Notes: generated by a model not told the origin, from the sequence alone. A stretch of 56,467 nucleotides of DNA from CAYGVX01 sp964395545 (GCA_964395545.1 CAYNAW010000002.1:1-56467); one strand, 5' to 3'. Counted from the first letter of the stretch, positions 23,144 to 32,612 are shown. Made by a program: numbers and translations.

Positions 23144-24184
23144 TTGCTGGAGGTTGACGGAAGCCAAAAGAGCGGCAGTGGCACGATTCTCCGTTTGTCG
23201 GTAGCGATGTCCGCGATTCTGAACGAACCCCTGCATATATACAACATACGCCAGAATCGTCCTCAGCGGGGTTTGAGGCCCCAACACCTGGAGGCAGTGT
23301 TGACCGCCGCAAGACTCTGCAGAGCAGACACCCAGGGGGTTCAGCTTAACTCCGGAGAATTGTGGTTCTACCCGTCAGCGATTGTAGGCGGCAACGTGGA
23401 AGCGGAAATAGGTACTGCTGGCAGCATTCCTATGCTTCTGATTACTGTGCTTCCTATCTGTGCTTTCGCCAAAACTCCTGTTCACTTACTTGTTTCTAAC
23501 GGCGGAACAGACGTTGCCCACTCGCCCACAATAAACTATCTAGACTGCGTTCTGCTTCCGGTTCTGGAAGAAATGGGTCTGAAAACCTCCTTAGCGGTTC
23601 ACAAATATGGCTATTATCCGAAGGGCATGGGTGAAGTCTTAATCACGGTGCAGCCCAACCCGAAACTTGTCTCGTTTCGCTTAGAGGATTTTGGAACGCT
23701 GACATCAGTGGAAGGCATCTCAGTGTGCACTTTCCTGGCTGATCGAAGAGTTTCTGAGCGGCAGGCAGGCGCGGCCAGCGAGGTTCTAAAGTCACGGGGA
23801 TACCCCGCTAACATTAGAGTTGTCAACGATTTTTCGAACTCCTTGCAGAAGGGCAGTTCTCTCACGTTGTGGGCGAAAACCGACAAACAAGTTCTTCTGG
23901 GCGGCGATGCTATCGGCGAACTGAAAAAGCCCAGCGAGGCCGTGGGCAGAGAAGCTGCCGAGAACTTGTTGCGGGAAATCGAAACTCAAGCCACGGTGGA
24001 TGTGCATCTTGCGGACCTGTTGATACCGTACATGGCGTTGGCGGAAGGGGAATCCGTCTTCCTCACGCGCACTATCACAAATCATCTGGAAACAAACATG
24101 TGGCTCACACAAGAAATCTTGGGGGCAAAATTCGAAACCAGCAAAGTTGGAAACCTCTATCGAGTGGAGAAAAGACCAGCGTGA
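23144..24184 (+). CDS. rtcA: RNA 3'-terminal phosphate cyclase
   Basis: It converts RNA 3'-phosphate to a 2',3'-cyclic phosphate using ATP. The family start LEVDGSQKSGSGTILRLSVA is clear, followed by IYNIRQNRPQRGLRPQHLEA and IGTAGSIPMLLITVLP. HLADLLIPYMALAEGESVFL contains the conserved His region near the C-terminus (the nucleotidylated histidine in RtcA is in HxADxL). 346 residues is normal. The start is TTG 23144, about 45 bp after AATAATAAATAG. The next gene starts inside its stop codon (TGATG), so it is coupled to the FAU-1 nuclease. Confidence 0.92.
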   Translation: MLEVDGSQKSGSGTILRLSVAMSAILNEPLHIYNIRQNRPQRGLRPQHLEAVLTAARLCRADTQGVQLNSGELWFYPSAIVGGNVEAEIGTAGSIPMLLITVLPICAFAKTPVHLLVSNGGTDVAHSPTINYLDCVLLPVLEEMGLKTSLAVHKYGYYPKGMGEVLITVQPNPKLVSFRLEDFGTLTSVEGISVCTFLADRRVSERQAGAASEVLKSRGYPANIRVVNDFSNSLQKGSSLTLWAKTDKQVLLGGDAIGELKKPSEAVGREAAENLLREIETQATVDVHLADLLIPYMALAEGESVFLTRTITNHLETNMWLTQEILGAKFETSKVGNLYRVEKRPA

Positions 24185-25620
24185 TGTTCAGAGCCAAGAT
24201 CAGAGGAACATACTCCACAGCCATAACCAAGCTACTGATGGACAGCAACTTCGAAATAGTCCAACCATCACCTCCAATCCGAGAAAGGTTCAACCTCGAT
24301 CAAAACGCAAAGCCACCGGACATTGACATCCACAATAGGCACAATCGACAAGGAATCCACGTGATGGGGACATCTGAAGCTCTTGAGGCACTGAAAAGCG
24401 TCTTCCAAGAACACATGGTGGATGTAGTTCATAGAAAGCAGCCTTTTGCGACTAACGGGATTTACAAAGGCATACTGAAGAAAGACAAGAACCAAGAACG
24501 TTTCGTTTCGGTCGACATAGGCTCGGCGGTGGGCAGACTATCCAAAGACGAAACATTCAAAGACCCACCTGCCAGCATTATGGTTCAAGTTCAAAGGAAG
24601 AAGCTCTCAGCCAGAGAACCACTGCTTGGCACAGAAATCACCGTTCCAGGCGAATATGCCGTCCTCATACCTGAAGCGAAAGTCAAAGTCAGCCTACAAA
24701 TACGTGACATCAGCAAGAGGATGGATCTAGTTGCGCTGGGAAGGCGGCTTGTTCCTCCATCTGGCTGGGGGATTATCTGGCGCACCGCAGCCAAGAATCA
24801 GCCGAGAGAGCTTTTGGAGAGCGAAATCAGTCGCCTAGCAGAGACACGAGAAGAGATTTTCAAAAGATTCAAAGAAGAAACGGCACCTGCACGGCTTTGG
24901 GGAAACCAATACTATATGAACGTGGAGTTTCCGACTCTTTCCAAAGCTCGTCTCGACGAGGCTCGCGCTGGAGCTGCCCCAACCATTCCGGGACATCATT
25001 ACTATAAGGCGTGTGGACAAGCAATCTCGAAAGCGTTGGACATGGCAGAGAGCATGCTGGAAAACGGTGTTTCACGGGAAGAGGTGGGCCGTCTCTTTAG
25101 GCAGATCATCGAAGCCGAATACCCCGCTGAAGGTTCCTGCATCAGCATTGAACATGTGAAGCCGGACGGCAAGGTTTTCCATTTAGGAAACGCGCGAGTA
25201 GACAAATGCAGTAATAGAGAGCTGTGGTACTCTCGGACTTTCAAGGACAAAGGAGTTTACGATGGCTTGGGCACACCCAAAGAACCGGGTGATCAGGCAG
25301 TCACTGAGGCAGAAGTCGGCGGCTGGCATTACATAACGCGATACTTCTCTAAGGACGACCGGTACAAGGGAGCATACGTCAACCTTCACACTCCGTTAGA
25401 GCTGTACCCAAAATGGATTCGCTACGTGGATTTGGAGGTGGATGCTTGCGTTTTGCCGGACGGCACCGTTAAAGTGGTGGACGAGGGTGAGTTGGACGAC
25501 GCCGTGGCTCATGGTTTCATCGGTGACAAGCTGGCTGCCCTAGCAAAGGATACGCTGTCGAAGATCTTGAAAAACCTCAAACACATTTCCGTTTCACGAA
25601 ATCCGGCGGGAGAAGAGTAA
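24184..25620 (+). CDS. fau-1: Probable ribonuclease FAU-1 (DUF402)
   Basis: 478 residues starting at ATG 24184. MFRAKIRGTYSTAITKLLMD is the N-terminal S1-like strand set seen in archaeal FAU-1. VSVDIGSAVGRLSKDE follows, then the DUF402 part (SCISIEHVKPDGKVFHLGNA, RYVDLEVDACVLPDGTVKVV, EGELDDAVAHGFI). FAU-1 of Thermococcales binds AU-rich RNA and is reported to cut rRNA precursors, so pairing with rtcA, an RNA-end enzyme, is sensible. The frame is also open upstream inside rtcA, but the TGATG junction identifies the start. It is separated from the M48 protease by a fresh promoter. Confidence 0.88.
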   Translation: MFRAKIRGTYSTAITKLLMDSNFEIVQPSPPIRERFNLDQNAKPPDIDIHNRHNRQGIHVMGTSEALEALKSVFQEHMVDVVHRKQPFATNGIYKGILKKDKNQERFVSVDIGSAVGRLSKDETFKDPPASIMVQVQRKKLSAREPLLGTEITVPGEYAVLIPEAKVKVSLQIRDISKRMDLVALGRRLVPPSGWGIIWRTAAKNQPRELLESEISRLAETREEIFKRFKEETAPARLWGNQYYMNVEFPTLSKARLDEARAGAAPTIPGHHYYKACGQAISKALDMAESMLENGVSREEVGRLFRQIIEAEYPAEGSCISIEHVKPDGKVFHLGNARVDKCSNRELWYSRTFKDKGVYDGLGTPKEPGDQAVTEAEVGGWHYITRYFSKDDRYKGAYVNLHTPLELYPKWIRYVDLEVDACVLPDGTVKVVDEGELDDAVAHGFIGDKLAALAKDTLSKILKNLKHISVSRNPAGEE

Positions 25621-25631
25621 AAAATATAAAA
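25619..25631 (+). promoter_or_regulatory. TATA-like box of the second M48 protease
   Basis: AAAAAATATAAAA overlaps the end of the FAU-1 gene and lies 36-48 bp before ATG 25667. Confidence 0.45.
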
Positions 25632-25666
25632 GAGGCCGCGTTGGTAAGACTACCCGGGGATTGAAA

Positions 25667-26623
25667 ATGAGTTCCCTTCTCAAACTGCGCGCCTCCATGA
25701 TCGGAACAGTAGCCCTCATCATAGGGCTTTCCACTCTGTTCTTCATGATCATAATGCACGTCACCGTGGGCATTGACATTACGTTACTGATTTTCTTCGT
25801 AGTGGGCTTCAACATTCTGCAATGGCTCATTTCGCCCTACCTGATTAATGCTATCTATCGAGCCCGCCCGGTCTCGCAATCAGAATACCCTGAGCTGCAC
25901 GATACGGTGGAACGGCTAAGCCAGAAAAGCCGCATCAAAAAGCCCAAGCTCATGCTGGCCCGCATCCCGATGCCAAACGCCTTCGCCTATGGCTCTCCCC
26001 TCACCGGAAGCAGCGTCGCCGTCACCGAAGGGTTGATGAAGACTCTGAATAAGGAAGAAGTGGAGGCTGTCATTGGTCACGAGCTAGGTCACTTGAAGCA
26101 CCGCGACGTACAGGTGATGATGTTTGTTTCCATCCTGCCGGCGATATTCTACTTCATAGGCTATTCTTTCATGTTCTCCTCAATGTTTGGAAGAAAACGA
26201 GAAGGCGGCGGAGCAGCGATAGTCATCGGATTACTCAGCATTTTCCTCTACTGGATACTCACCCTGTTTACACTGTATCTCAGCCGTATGCGCGAATACT
26301 ATGCGGACCGCCACAGCGCGTCCATCGTGGACGACGGCGCCAGAAGGCTTTCCGGGGGTCTGGCAAAGATAGTTCACGAAAGTGGACGAATGAAGAGGCA
26401 AAAACCCCAAACTGGGCAGCTGAGCTCGTTCAAAGCCCTTTTCATATCCGACCCCGACAGGGCATCTGCGGACGCTCAGGCAATAGCACAGTATGGAACT
26501 AGCGACAAACTTGTAGACACAGTGTTACAGAGGAAAGTGACAGGCTGGGACAGGTTTCTGGAGATGTTCTCCAGTCACCCAAACATCGTAAAACGACTGA
26601 GAGCCCTTCAACAACTGGCGTAA
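25667..26623 (+). CDS. htpX: HtpX-like M48 membrane metalloprotease
   Basis: About 318 residues. N-terminal membrane helices are at about residues 9-30 and 37-58. PNAFAYGSPLTGSSVAVTEG precedes HELGH (about 138-142), further membrane helices lie at about 150-170 and 184-205, and MREYYADRHSA supplies the third zinc ligand. The length and order match archaeal HtpX. It lacks the EF-hand seen in the copy at 12525. The TTG at 25661 is two codons upstream of the ATG I prefer. It is convergent with hutH. Confidence 0.93.
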   Translation: MSSLLKLRASMIGTVALIIGLSTLFFMIIMHVTVGIDITLLIFFVVGFNILQWLISPYLINAIYRARPVSQSEYPELHDTVERLSQKSRIKKPKLMLARIPMPNAFAYGSPLTGSSVAVTEGLMKTLNKEEVEAVIGHELGHLKHRDVQVMMFVSILPAIFYFIGYSFMFSSMFGRKREGGGAAIVIGLLSIFLYWILTLFTLYLSRMREYYADRHSASIVDDGARRLSGGLAKIVHESGRMKRQKPQTGQLSSFKALFISDPDRASADAQAIAQYGTSDKLVDTVLQRKVTGWDRFLEMFSSHPNIVKRLRALQQLA

Positions 26624-26646
26624 GTTGCTTTCGAGTGCACATCCGC

Positions 26647-28176
26647 CTATTTCACCTTGGCAAATTCCTCGTCCTGAATCAAGGCCCTCAGGGCTTCTAT
26701 GTCCCTGCAAACCACCCTGTCTCCCTTGAGCGGCAACACGTGTTTCCTTATCAGATTGTACGCTGCTTTCGTTCCCGTTCCCAGCTTGTGTGCTCCTCGG
26801 AATTCGACCCCTTGCGCCGCACACAGCAGTTCAATGGCAACGATGTATTCGGTGTTTCTAAGAATCTCCGCCGCCTTTCTGGCCGCGATAGGACCCATAC
26901 TCACAAAGTCCTCAAAATTGGCTGAAGTGGGAATAGAGTCGACGCTGGCAGGGTGTGCCAAAGATTTGTTTTCCGAAGCCAGTGCTGCAGCGGTGTACTG
27001 CGCCGTCATGAAACCGCTTTGCAGCCCTCTTTTTGCCCTGTCGGCGATCAAGAAAGGCGGAAGACCCCGACTCAAGCTTTCATCCACAAGTCTCGCGGTT
27101 CTCCTCTCCGAAAAATTGCCCAACGTGGCTAGCGCTATGGCAAGATAGTCCATGGTGGCAGCGATCGGCTGCCCGTGAAAGTTTCCTCCCGACAAGCATT
27201 CGCCGTTCTCGGCGAAGACAAGAGGGTTGTCAGTTGCGGAGTTAATTTCCACTTCTACCACGCTCTTGACATGGCCTATCGCGCCTCGAACTGAGCCCAA
27301 GACCTGGGGAATGCATCGCAGAGAATACGGGTCTTGCGGGTACTCATTCTCCTTCACCGCTTGGTAGCTGGGCTTTACCAGTCTGCTGCCAGAGAGCAAA
27401 CTTCGGATGTTTTTCGCGCTTTCAACTTGTCCCCGGTGAGGTCTCGCATCGTGGATTTTCGAATCGAAAGCGTCTGTTATCCCGCACAGGGCTTCTAAGC
27501 TCATGGCGGCCGCGACTTCGGCGGTTTGCACCAAGTTTTCTGCGTCGTAGACCGTTAGAGCGGCGACGGCTGTCATCATTTGAGTGCCATTGTTTAAGGC
27601 GACGCCCTCCTTGAAATCCAGCGTCACAGGCGCGATGCCTGCTTTCTTCATGGCTTCTTTCCCGCTGATGACCACGCCTTGGTATTCCGCCTCGCCTTCG
27701 CCCATCATCACCAGCACCATGTGCGAAAGGGGCGCCAGGTCGCCGCTGGCGCCCACTGAGCCCTTTTCAGGGATGACAGGATGGACCCCCTTGTTTATCA
27801 TTTGTACGAGTGTTTCAAGGGTTTGAAGTCGCACTCCTGAATATCCTTTAGCCAAAGTGTTGGCACGGAGAATCATCACCGCTCGCGTCACTTCTTTGTT
27901 CAGAGGCGTTCCCACGCCTGAGGAATGGCTTCGGATAAGGTTTACCTGTAGCTCCTTCAGATCCTTAGGTTTCATCGTCACGTTTCCGAAGGCGCCGAAT
28001 CCTGTTGAAACCCCGTAAATAGTCTTTTTGTTTTCGACGAGCTGCTCCAGCGCTTCTCTGGCCTTTTTCACCTTCCTCCTGGTTTTCTCAGGAATCTTCG
28101 CTGCGACACCCTGACGGGCCACAGCAACCACGTCCTCGATGGCGAGGGTCTCCCCGTCGACTATGACTTCCTTCAT
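26647..28176 (-). CDS. hutH: Histidine ammonia-lyase
   Basis: It deaminates histidine to urocanate. Its electrophilic MIO group forms from A143-S144-G145 in GSVGASGDLAPLSHM; YGVSTGFGAFG (Tyr54) and the later NPLVFAENGECLSGGNFHGQ block are also present. 509 residues is the usual length. It lies 18 bp downstream of hutU on the same strand, so the two are one transcription unit with the order hutU-hutH. The next two pathway enzymes (imidazolonepropionase, formiminoglutamate handling) are not in the window. Confidence 0.97.
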   Translation of the reverse strand: MKEVIVDGETLAIEDVVAVARQGVAAKIPEKTRRKVKKAREALEQLVENKKTIYGVSTGFGAFGNVTMKPKDLKELQVNLIRSHSSGVGTPLNKEVTRAVMILRANTLAKGYSGVRLQTLETLVQMINKGVHPVIPEKGSVGASGDLAPLSHMVLVMMGEGEAEYQGVVISGKEAMKKAGIAPVTLDFKEGVALNNGTQMMTAVAALTVYDAENLVQTAEVAAAMSLEALCGITDAFDSKIHDARPHRGQVESAKNIRSLLSGSRLVKPSYQAVKENEYPQDPYSLRCIPQVLGSVRGAIGHVKSVVEVEINSATDNPLVFAENGECLSGGNFHGQPIAATMDYLAIALATLGNFSERRTARLVDESLSRGLPPFLIADRAKRGLQSGFMTAQYTAAALASENKSLAHPASVDSIPTSANFEDFVSMGPIAARKAAEILRNTEYIVAIELLCAAQGVEFRGAHKLGTGTKAAYNLIRKHVLPLKGDRVVCRDIEALRALIQDEEFAKVK

Positions 28177-28194
28177 GAAATTCTCCCCCCTCCC

Positions 28195-29862
28195 TCACTC
28201 CAGCATAGGCATTCTGATCGCGTTTTCCTTCGCTACTCTTTTGGCCTTCTCGTATCCTGCGTCAGCATGCCTCACAACACCTAGTCCCGGATCGGTGGTG
28301 AGGACAGTCTTCAAACGTTTCTCCACTTCCTTGGTGCCGTCAGCAACTAAGCACATGCCTGCATGAATACTGTAGCCGATGCCCACGCCACCGCCATGAT
28401 GAACCGAGACCCAGGTTGCGCCTCCTACAGCGTTGAGCAAAGCATTTAGTATAGGCCAGTCAGCAATAGCGTCGCTGCCGTCCATCATGCTCTCGGTCTC
28501 ACGGTTCGGTGAAGCCACGCTTCCGCAGTCCAAGTGATCGCGCCCTATCCACATAGGACCTGAAAGCTCACCATTGCGGACCATGTCGTTCATTATACCT
28601 CCAAACTTGGCCCGTTCTCCGAAGCCTAACCAGCAAACCCGTGCAGGCAAGCCCTGAAACTTGACATCCTTTCGTGCCTTGTTTATCCACCGGCAGAGTT
28701 CCTCGTTGGACTCGAATTCTTCGAGAATCACTTCGTCTAGCTTGTAGATGTCTTCACGGACGCCTACCAAGGATGTCCAGCGAAATGGGCCTCTGCCCTC
28801 ACAGAACATGGGTCTGATGTAGCGTTGGACGAATCCCGGGTACCTGAAGGCGTCTTTGCAGCCAGCATCGTAGGCATGTTGTCGCAGGTTATTTCCATAA
28901 TCAAAGACAACAGCGCCCTTTCGCATCATTGTTACCATGGCCTCGACTTGCACTTTCATGCCTGCCTTCGCTCTTCTAACGTACTCTGGAGGGTTTCGAT
29001 TTCTCAACTCGTCCGCTTCCTCCTTCGCTAGACCTGCGGGGTAGTAGCCGTTGAGAGGGTCGTGAGCTGAGGTCTGATCGGTCACAACGTCGGGGATGAC
29101 GCCCATCTTAACTAACGCAGGGTGGACGTCTGCAGCGTTACCCAGGACGCCGATGCTCTTCGCTTCGCCTTCCTTCTTGGAATCCGCCGCCATGCCGACT
29201 GCGTCGGCTAGACTGTCGGTCCATGTTTCCAGATACTTGTGCCTGAGACGTCTTTCTATGGCTTTCTTGTCAATCTCTACGACTAATGCTACGCCTTCGT
29301 TCATCGTCACTGCAAGAGGCTGTGCGCCGCCCATCTCCCCTAGACCCGCAGTCAAGACGAGCCTTCCCTGAAGACTTCCACCAAAATGCTCCTTGGCCAC
29401 TGCCGCCAACGTCTCATAAGTGCCCTGCAGGATTCCCTGAGTGCCGATGTATGCCCAAGAACCTGCCGTCATCTGGCCGAACATAATCAGTCCCTTCTGC
29501 TCCAATTCGTAAAAATAGTCCCACGTAGCCCATTTGGGCACGAGCATGGCATTCACGATTAGAGCTCTCGGCGCCCATTTGTGGGTCTTAAAGACTGCTA
29601 CTGGCTTGCCGCTTTGGATAAGCATGGTTTCGTCGGGTTCCAATTTTTCGAGGGTTTCGACGATTTTGTCGAAGCATTCCCACGTTCGGGCCGCTTTGCC
29701 GGTGCCTCCGTAGACGATAAGTTGCTCCGGGTCTTTTGCCACTTCCGGGTCAAGGACGTGGTGGAGCATGCGATAGATGCCTTCAATCTGCCAGTTCTTG
29801 CAGTGCAGCTCTAGGCCTGTGAGGCATTTCGGGTTATGTTTAAGTGTTTCTTTCCTGTCCAT
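28195..29862 (-). CDS. hutU: Urocanate hydratase
   Basis: It hydrates urocanate to imidazolonepropionate using bound NAD+ as electrophile. LIVYGGTGKAARTWECFDKI, QAGTGLGEMGGAQPL-type block (here TAGLGEMGGAQPLAVTMNEG), VTDQTSAHDPLNGYYPAGL (active-site DQTSAHDP) and VHHGGGVGIGYSIHAG near the C-terminus are all typical. 555 residues is normal. It starts at ATG 29862 (MDRKETLKHNP). Its promoter region carries an inverted repeat 16 bp upstream and is shared with the divergent Cgi121 gene. Confidence 0.97.
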   Translation of the reverse strand: MDRKETLKHNPKCLTGLELHCKNWQIEGIYRMLHHVLDPEVAKDPEQLIVYGGTGKAARTWECFDKIVETLEKLEPDETMLIQSGKPVAVFKTHKWAPRALIVNAMLVPKWATWDYFYELEQKGLIMFGQMTAGSWAYIGTQGILQGTYETLAAVAKEHFGGSLQGRLVLTAGLGEMGGAQPLAVTMNEGVALVVEIDKKAIERRLRHKYLETWTDSLADAVGMAADSKKEGEAKSIGVLGNAADVHPALVKMGVIPDVVTDQTSAHDPLNGYYPAGLAKEEADELRNRNPPEYVRRAKAGMKVQVEAMVTMMRKGAVVFDYGNNLRQHAYDAGCKDAFRYPGFVQRYIRPMFCEGRGPFRWTSLVGVREDIYKLDEVILEEFESNEELCRWINKARKDVKFQGLPARVCWLGFGERAKFGGIMNDMVRNGELSGPMWIGRDHLDCGSVASPNRETESMMDGSDAIADWPILNALLNAVGGATWVSVHHGGGVGIGYSIHAGMCLVADGTKEVEKRLKTVLTTDPGLGVVRHADAGYEKAKRVAKENAIRMPMLE

Positions 29863-29877
29863 CGTTTTGGACTCCGG

Positions 29878-29898
29878 GAATATTCCTGACGGATATTC
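29878..29898 (-). promoter_or_regulatory. GAATAT-N9-ATATTC inverted repeat, possible hut operator
   Basis: GAATAT and ATATTC are exact inverted copies separated by nine bases and begin 16 bp before the hutU ATG. The centre-to-centre distance is about 15 bp, a typical size for a winged-helix dimer. It could also include the hutU TATA element (AGAATATCC on the minus strand). Confidence 0.4.
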
Positions 29899-29926
29899 TT
29901 CTATGTGAGATGACTGTGCGTCTGCT

Positions 29927-29938
29927 CTGATTAATCAG
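29927..29938. promoter_or_regulatory. 12-bp palindrome in divergent hutU/cgi121 promoter
   Basis: CTGATTAATCAG is a perfect palindrome in the middle of the 142-bp divergent region, about 20 bp before the TATA-like CTTAAAT of the Cgi121 gene (29958-29964). A regulator bound here could act on both directions. Confidence 0.3.
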
Positions 29939-30004
29939 TTTCGTAAGCGTAAAAAGCTTAAATCCAAAACAGGTCTCCTATTGTCTGGCTTTCAGGGTTG
30001 TTTG

Positions 30005-30568
30005 ATGGCTAAGCGTGTCGAGGGTTTTGGCAAGTGGGTAGCTATTGCTGGTTTTAAGAATGCTTGCATAGGTGACGTTGAAGGGCTTCTGAGTCAGGTC
30101 CGTGGAGAGTTTGGAGATGTGGCCGTCCAATTTTTCGATGCGCGGTGCATTGCTGGAGGGGAGCATCTTCACTTTGCTGTTTTGAATGCTCTGAGGGCTT
30201 TTGAGAGTGGGACAAACATCTCCAAAAGCTTAGCTGTTGAGTGTTTGTTGTATGCTTCGGCTCAGAGACAGATCAAGTCGGCTTTGAGGCTCGTTGGAGT
30301 AAGGCGTGGTTGTTCGCAGATTGCTGTCCTAGTTGCAGCGGATGGGAAGGCTCGTGTCGAGGAGGCTTTGGCTCGGGTGTCTGAGCTGGTTGGTGGCGGT
30401 CGTGATGATAGGGTTCTCGAATTGCTCGATGATAAGGTACCTGCTATTTTGAGTCTGTTCGGCATCTCTGATTCGGAGTTGAAGGCTAAGCTCGGGAGGG
30501 GCGAGGTGAAAAGAGCTGTTGCGGAGTTAGTGATTGAGCATGTTGCCCTATTAGCGGTTCAACGTTAG
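30005..30568 (+). CDS. cgi121: KEOPS complex subunit Cgi121
   Basis: Cgi121 is a small subunit of the KEOPS complex that makes t6A37 in tRNA; it stimulates Bud32 and recruits tRNA. Signature regions are VQFFDARCIAGGEHLHFAVL, ALRAFESGTNISKSLAVECL with LLYASAQRQI (the conserved xYxSxxRQI block) and LEEALARVS-type helices after RGCSQIAVLVA. About 187 residues. ATG 30005 is preferred over TTG 29981, since the TATA-like element at 29958 predicts a transcript start near 29985. Its stop overlaps the stop of the convergent THUMP gene by 4 bp. Confidence 0.9.
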   Translation: MAKRVEGFGKWVAIAGFKNACIGDVEGLLSQVRGEFGDVAVQFFDARCIAGGEHLHFAVLNALRAFESGTNISKSLAVECLLYASAQRQIKSALRLVGVRRGCSQIAVLVAADGKARVEEALARVSELVGGGRDDRVLELLDDKVPAILSLFGISDSELKAKLGRGEVKRAVAELVIEHVALLAVQR

Positions 30569-31092
30569 GTTTGGGCCTTCTCTCTCGTTATGGATATTAC
30601 GTCGGTAGGTTTGAGGATTGAGATGCCCGTGTGTTTGCCCACGACCTCGACGAGAATGATCTTGTCGGGGTTGGATAGGTTGACTTTGCGGTTTACGTCG
30701 GCGGCAACAGCGTCGATTATGTCTTTCGTGGATATGTTGGTGAAACGTTTTTCGATGGTTACGCGGAAGGTTTCGTTCGGTTGGATTTGCTGGGCGAGTT
30801 GTGCCGCGGCTTCTCGAATCTGGGCTAGGTCTGTTTGTACTGTTTTTTGGATTGGAATGATGCGCAGTGTGAAGTGGAATTCGTTAGGGTATTCCTTCAG
30901 CAGGTTTCTGAGTTTTTCGATGGCTTCTTGGGGTTGGAGTGTGGTTTTTGCGGTTACGAGTCCTTTGATTTTGGTTTTGTCAGTCTGCGGGTTTGGGTCT
31001 CCAATCTGGCTTAGAAGGTACCATGTTTCTGAAAGCGCGTGGGGTTCGTTTCCGCGGGTGGTTGTGATGAGAAGGTTGAAGTCGTGGAGCAT
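30565..31092 (-). CDS. THUMP-domain protein (TAN1-like)
   Basis: About 175 residues. MLHDFNLLITTTRGNEPHAL opens an NTF-like fold that usually precedes THUMP, and FRVTIEKRFTNISTKDIIDA, NRKVNLSNPDKIILVEVVGK and GISILKPTDVISI are the conserved THUMP strands and turn. Archaeal and yeast TAN1-type THUMP proteins help deliver tRNA to the ac4C-making acetyltransferase, whose gene is not here. The frame opens at 31203, but the preceding residues are low-complexity and the ATG at 31092 starts the domain. It converges with the KEOPS gene, another tRNA-modification gene. Confidence 0.85.
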   Translation of the reverse strand: MLHDFNLLITTTRGNEPHALSETWYLLSQIGDPNPQTDKTKIKGLVTAKTTLQPQEAIEKLRNLLKEYPNEFHFTLRIIPIQKTVQTDLAQIREAAAQLAQQIQPNETFRVTIEKRFTNISTKDIIDAVAADVNRKVNLSNPDKIILVEVVGKHTGISILKPTDVISITREKAQT

Positions 31093-31302
31093 GTTTGTTT
31101 GTGTGAGTGCAGTGTTTATTTGAGTTTTGTGTGTGCTCTGCCCTGAGGCTGGACCATCGTCTATCTGAAGCCTGCAAGTTTGAATGTGGGAGCAGGGCAT
31201 CAATTTTTGTTTTGCAGTTCGACGATAGTGTGAGAGGCGGAGAGCTTTTCATGTCGAGTCCTCGCGAAAGCTTTTTCTCTTCCTCATTGTTGTTGTCTGA
31301 TC

Positions 31303-32499
31303 ATGCGGTGGCTTGTTGGCTTCATTTTCCACAAAATTGCCTTCGGACTCTTGTCAGTCCTGTTGCCGCTGTATATAACTAAGAGCATCAGCGGGGGCAG
31401 TCTCTCTGCTTGGGGAATGATGGCGGCTTCGGCGGCTTTTTTGGCCATCCCCTTCTCCTTTCTGTGGGGTTATCTCTGTGACGCTACACACCGTTACCGG
31501 TTTTTCATCATGCTGTCGTTTGCAGCCGTGACAGTCTTGCTATACCTCTTTTCGCTTGCGACAACCCTGGTCTTGCTGGGTGTCTTGTACACGTCCATCG
31601 CAATCTTTCAAGTCGCCTATGAGCCTCCCAAGAACGTGCTGATTGCTGAGACCTTTTCACACGTAGAGTGGAAATTTGCCTACGCCCTCTACGAGGCTTG
31701 GACCAAACTCGGATGGGTCGTTGGGTTGCTCCTCGGCTTCGTCCTCGTGTTCATCGGGCTGGAAATTGCCACGCTACTCTCCGTCTCGGTATTCCTAAGC
31801 CTCCTCTCTTTCCTAGCGTCAGCGGTCTCTGTTACTGACCCTGCTCTCATTTTGGAAAGAGGTCTAGTGAAGATGGAAAGGTCGATAGACCAAGTACATA
31901 GGGGTGCCACTCTGCTCTCTGTCGAGCATCCCGCCCCAGGGTTTCTCGACGAGCTGAAAGCGGAGAACGCCTCAGCCTTATGCGTCGGGTTAGTCTTCTT
32001 CTCCTTAGCTACGAACATGTTCCTAATTCCCCTGCCAATATTCTTCGCAAACAACCTGTCACTTCAAACAAGCACGGTGTTCATGCTCTTCCTCCTCAAC
32101 TCCGCAAGCGGCCTAGGAGGCTACATGATAGTCACAAAGAAGGCGGACACGATGGATGCCACGTCGATACAACGCGTCGCGCTGCTTCGAACCCTACTCG
32201 TGCTCCTGTTCATTTCAGTTGCCCTGTTGCCGCTTCTCGGCGCCATCGCTCTTTCGGTCACTGTGCTGATCGTTATGGGGTTCGTGTACGCTTTCTACTC
32301 AGTCGCAGTTGTCGCGGCTTCGATGGAAGTGATTCCCCAAGGCAAAGCAGGCTTGTTCACAGCGCTCTTAGGCACAGGCACCGCCATCGGATGCCTCGTG
32401 GGACCACTCGTAGCCGACAATCTTGGCTTCTCATACGCGTTCGCAGCCTCTGCCGCATGCTTCTTCCTCAGTTTTGTTGCATTCAAGAAGTATGCTTGA
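31303..32499 (+). CDS. Major facilitator superfamily permease
   Basis: 398 residues, twelve hydrophobic segments. The first-half loop reads FLWGYLCDATHRYRFFIMLS, a reduced form of the MFS DRxGRR motif. Residues ~195-215 form a charged central loop (ERGLVKMERSIDQVHRG), and a second bundle runs from YEFLT-like NLSLQTSTVFMLFLLN to the C-terminus. The substrate is unknown. It starts at ATG 31303 (MRWLVGFIFHKIAFG). It is a single gene, diverging from the THUMP gene with about 210 bp between. Confidence 0.8.
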   Translation: MRWLVGFIFHKIAFGLLSVLLPLYITKSISGGSLSAWGMMAASAAFLAIPFSFLWGYLCDATHRYRFFIMLSFAAVTVLLYLFSLATTLVLLGVLYTSIAIFQVAYEPPKNVLIAETFSHVEWKFAYALYEAWTKLGWVVGLLLGFVLVFIGLEIATLLSVSVFLSLLSFLASAVSVTDPALILERGLVKMERSIDQVHRGATLLSVEHPAPGFLDELKAENASALCVGLVFFSLATNMFLIPLPIFFANNLSLQTSTVFMLFLLNSASGLGGYMIVTKKADTMDATSIQRVALLRTLLVLLFISVALLPLLGAIALSVTVLIVMGFVYAFYSVAVVAASMEVIPQGKAGLFTALLGTGTAIGCLVGPLVADNLGFSYAFAASAACFFLSFVAFKKYA

Positions 32500-32612
32500 A
32501 GCACAAACACCCTTCTGCGCGTGCGTAATGCATAAAGGCAGGCAGAGCGACGGAAGCTTATTAGGCCCGACTTCGCACATGATGCCAAACAACACTAGGC
32601 TGGTATTGGGAC

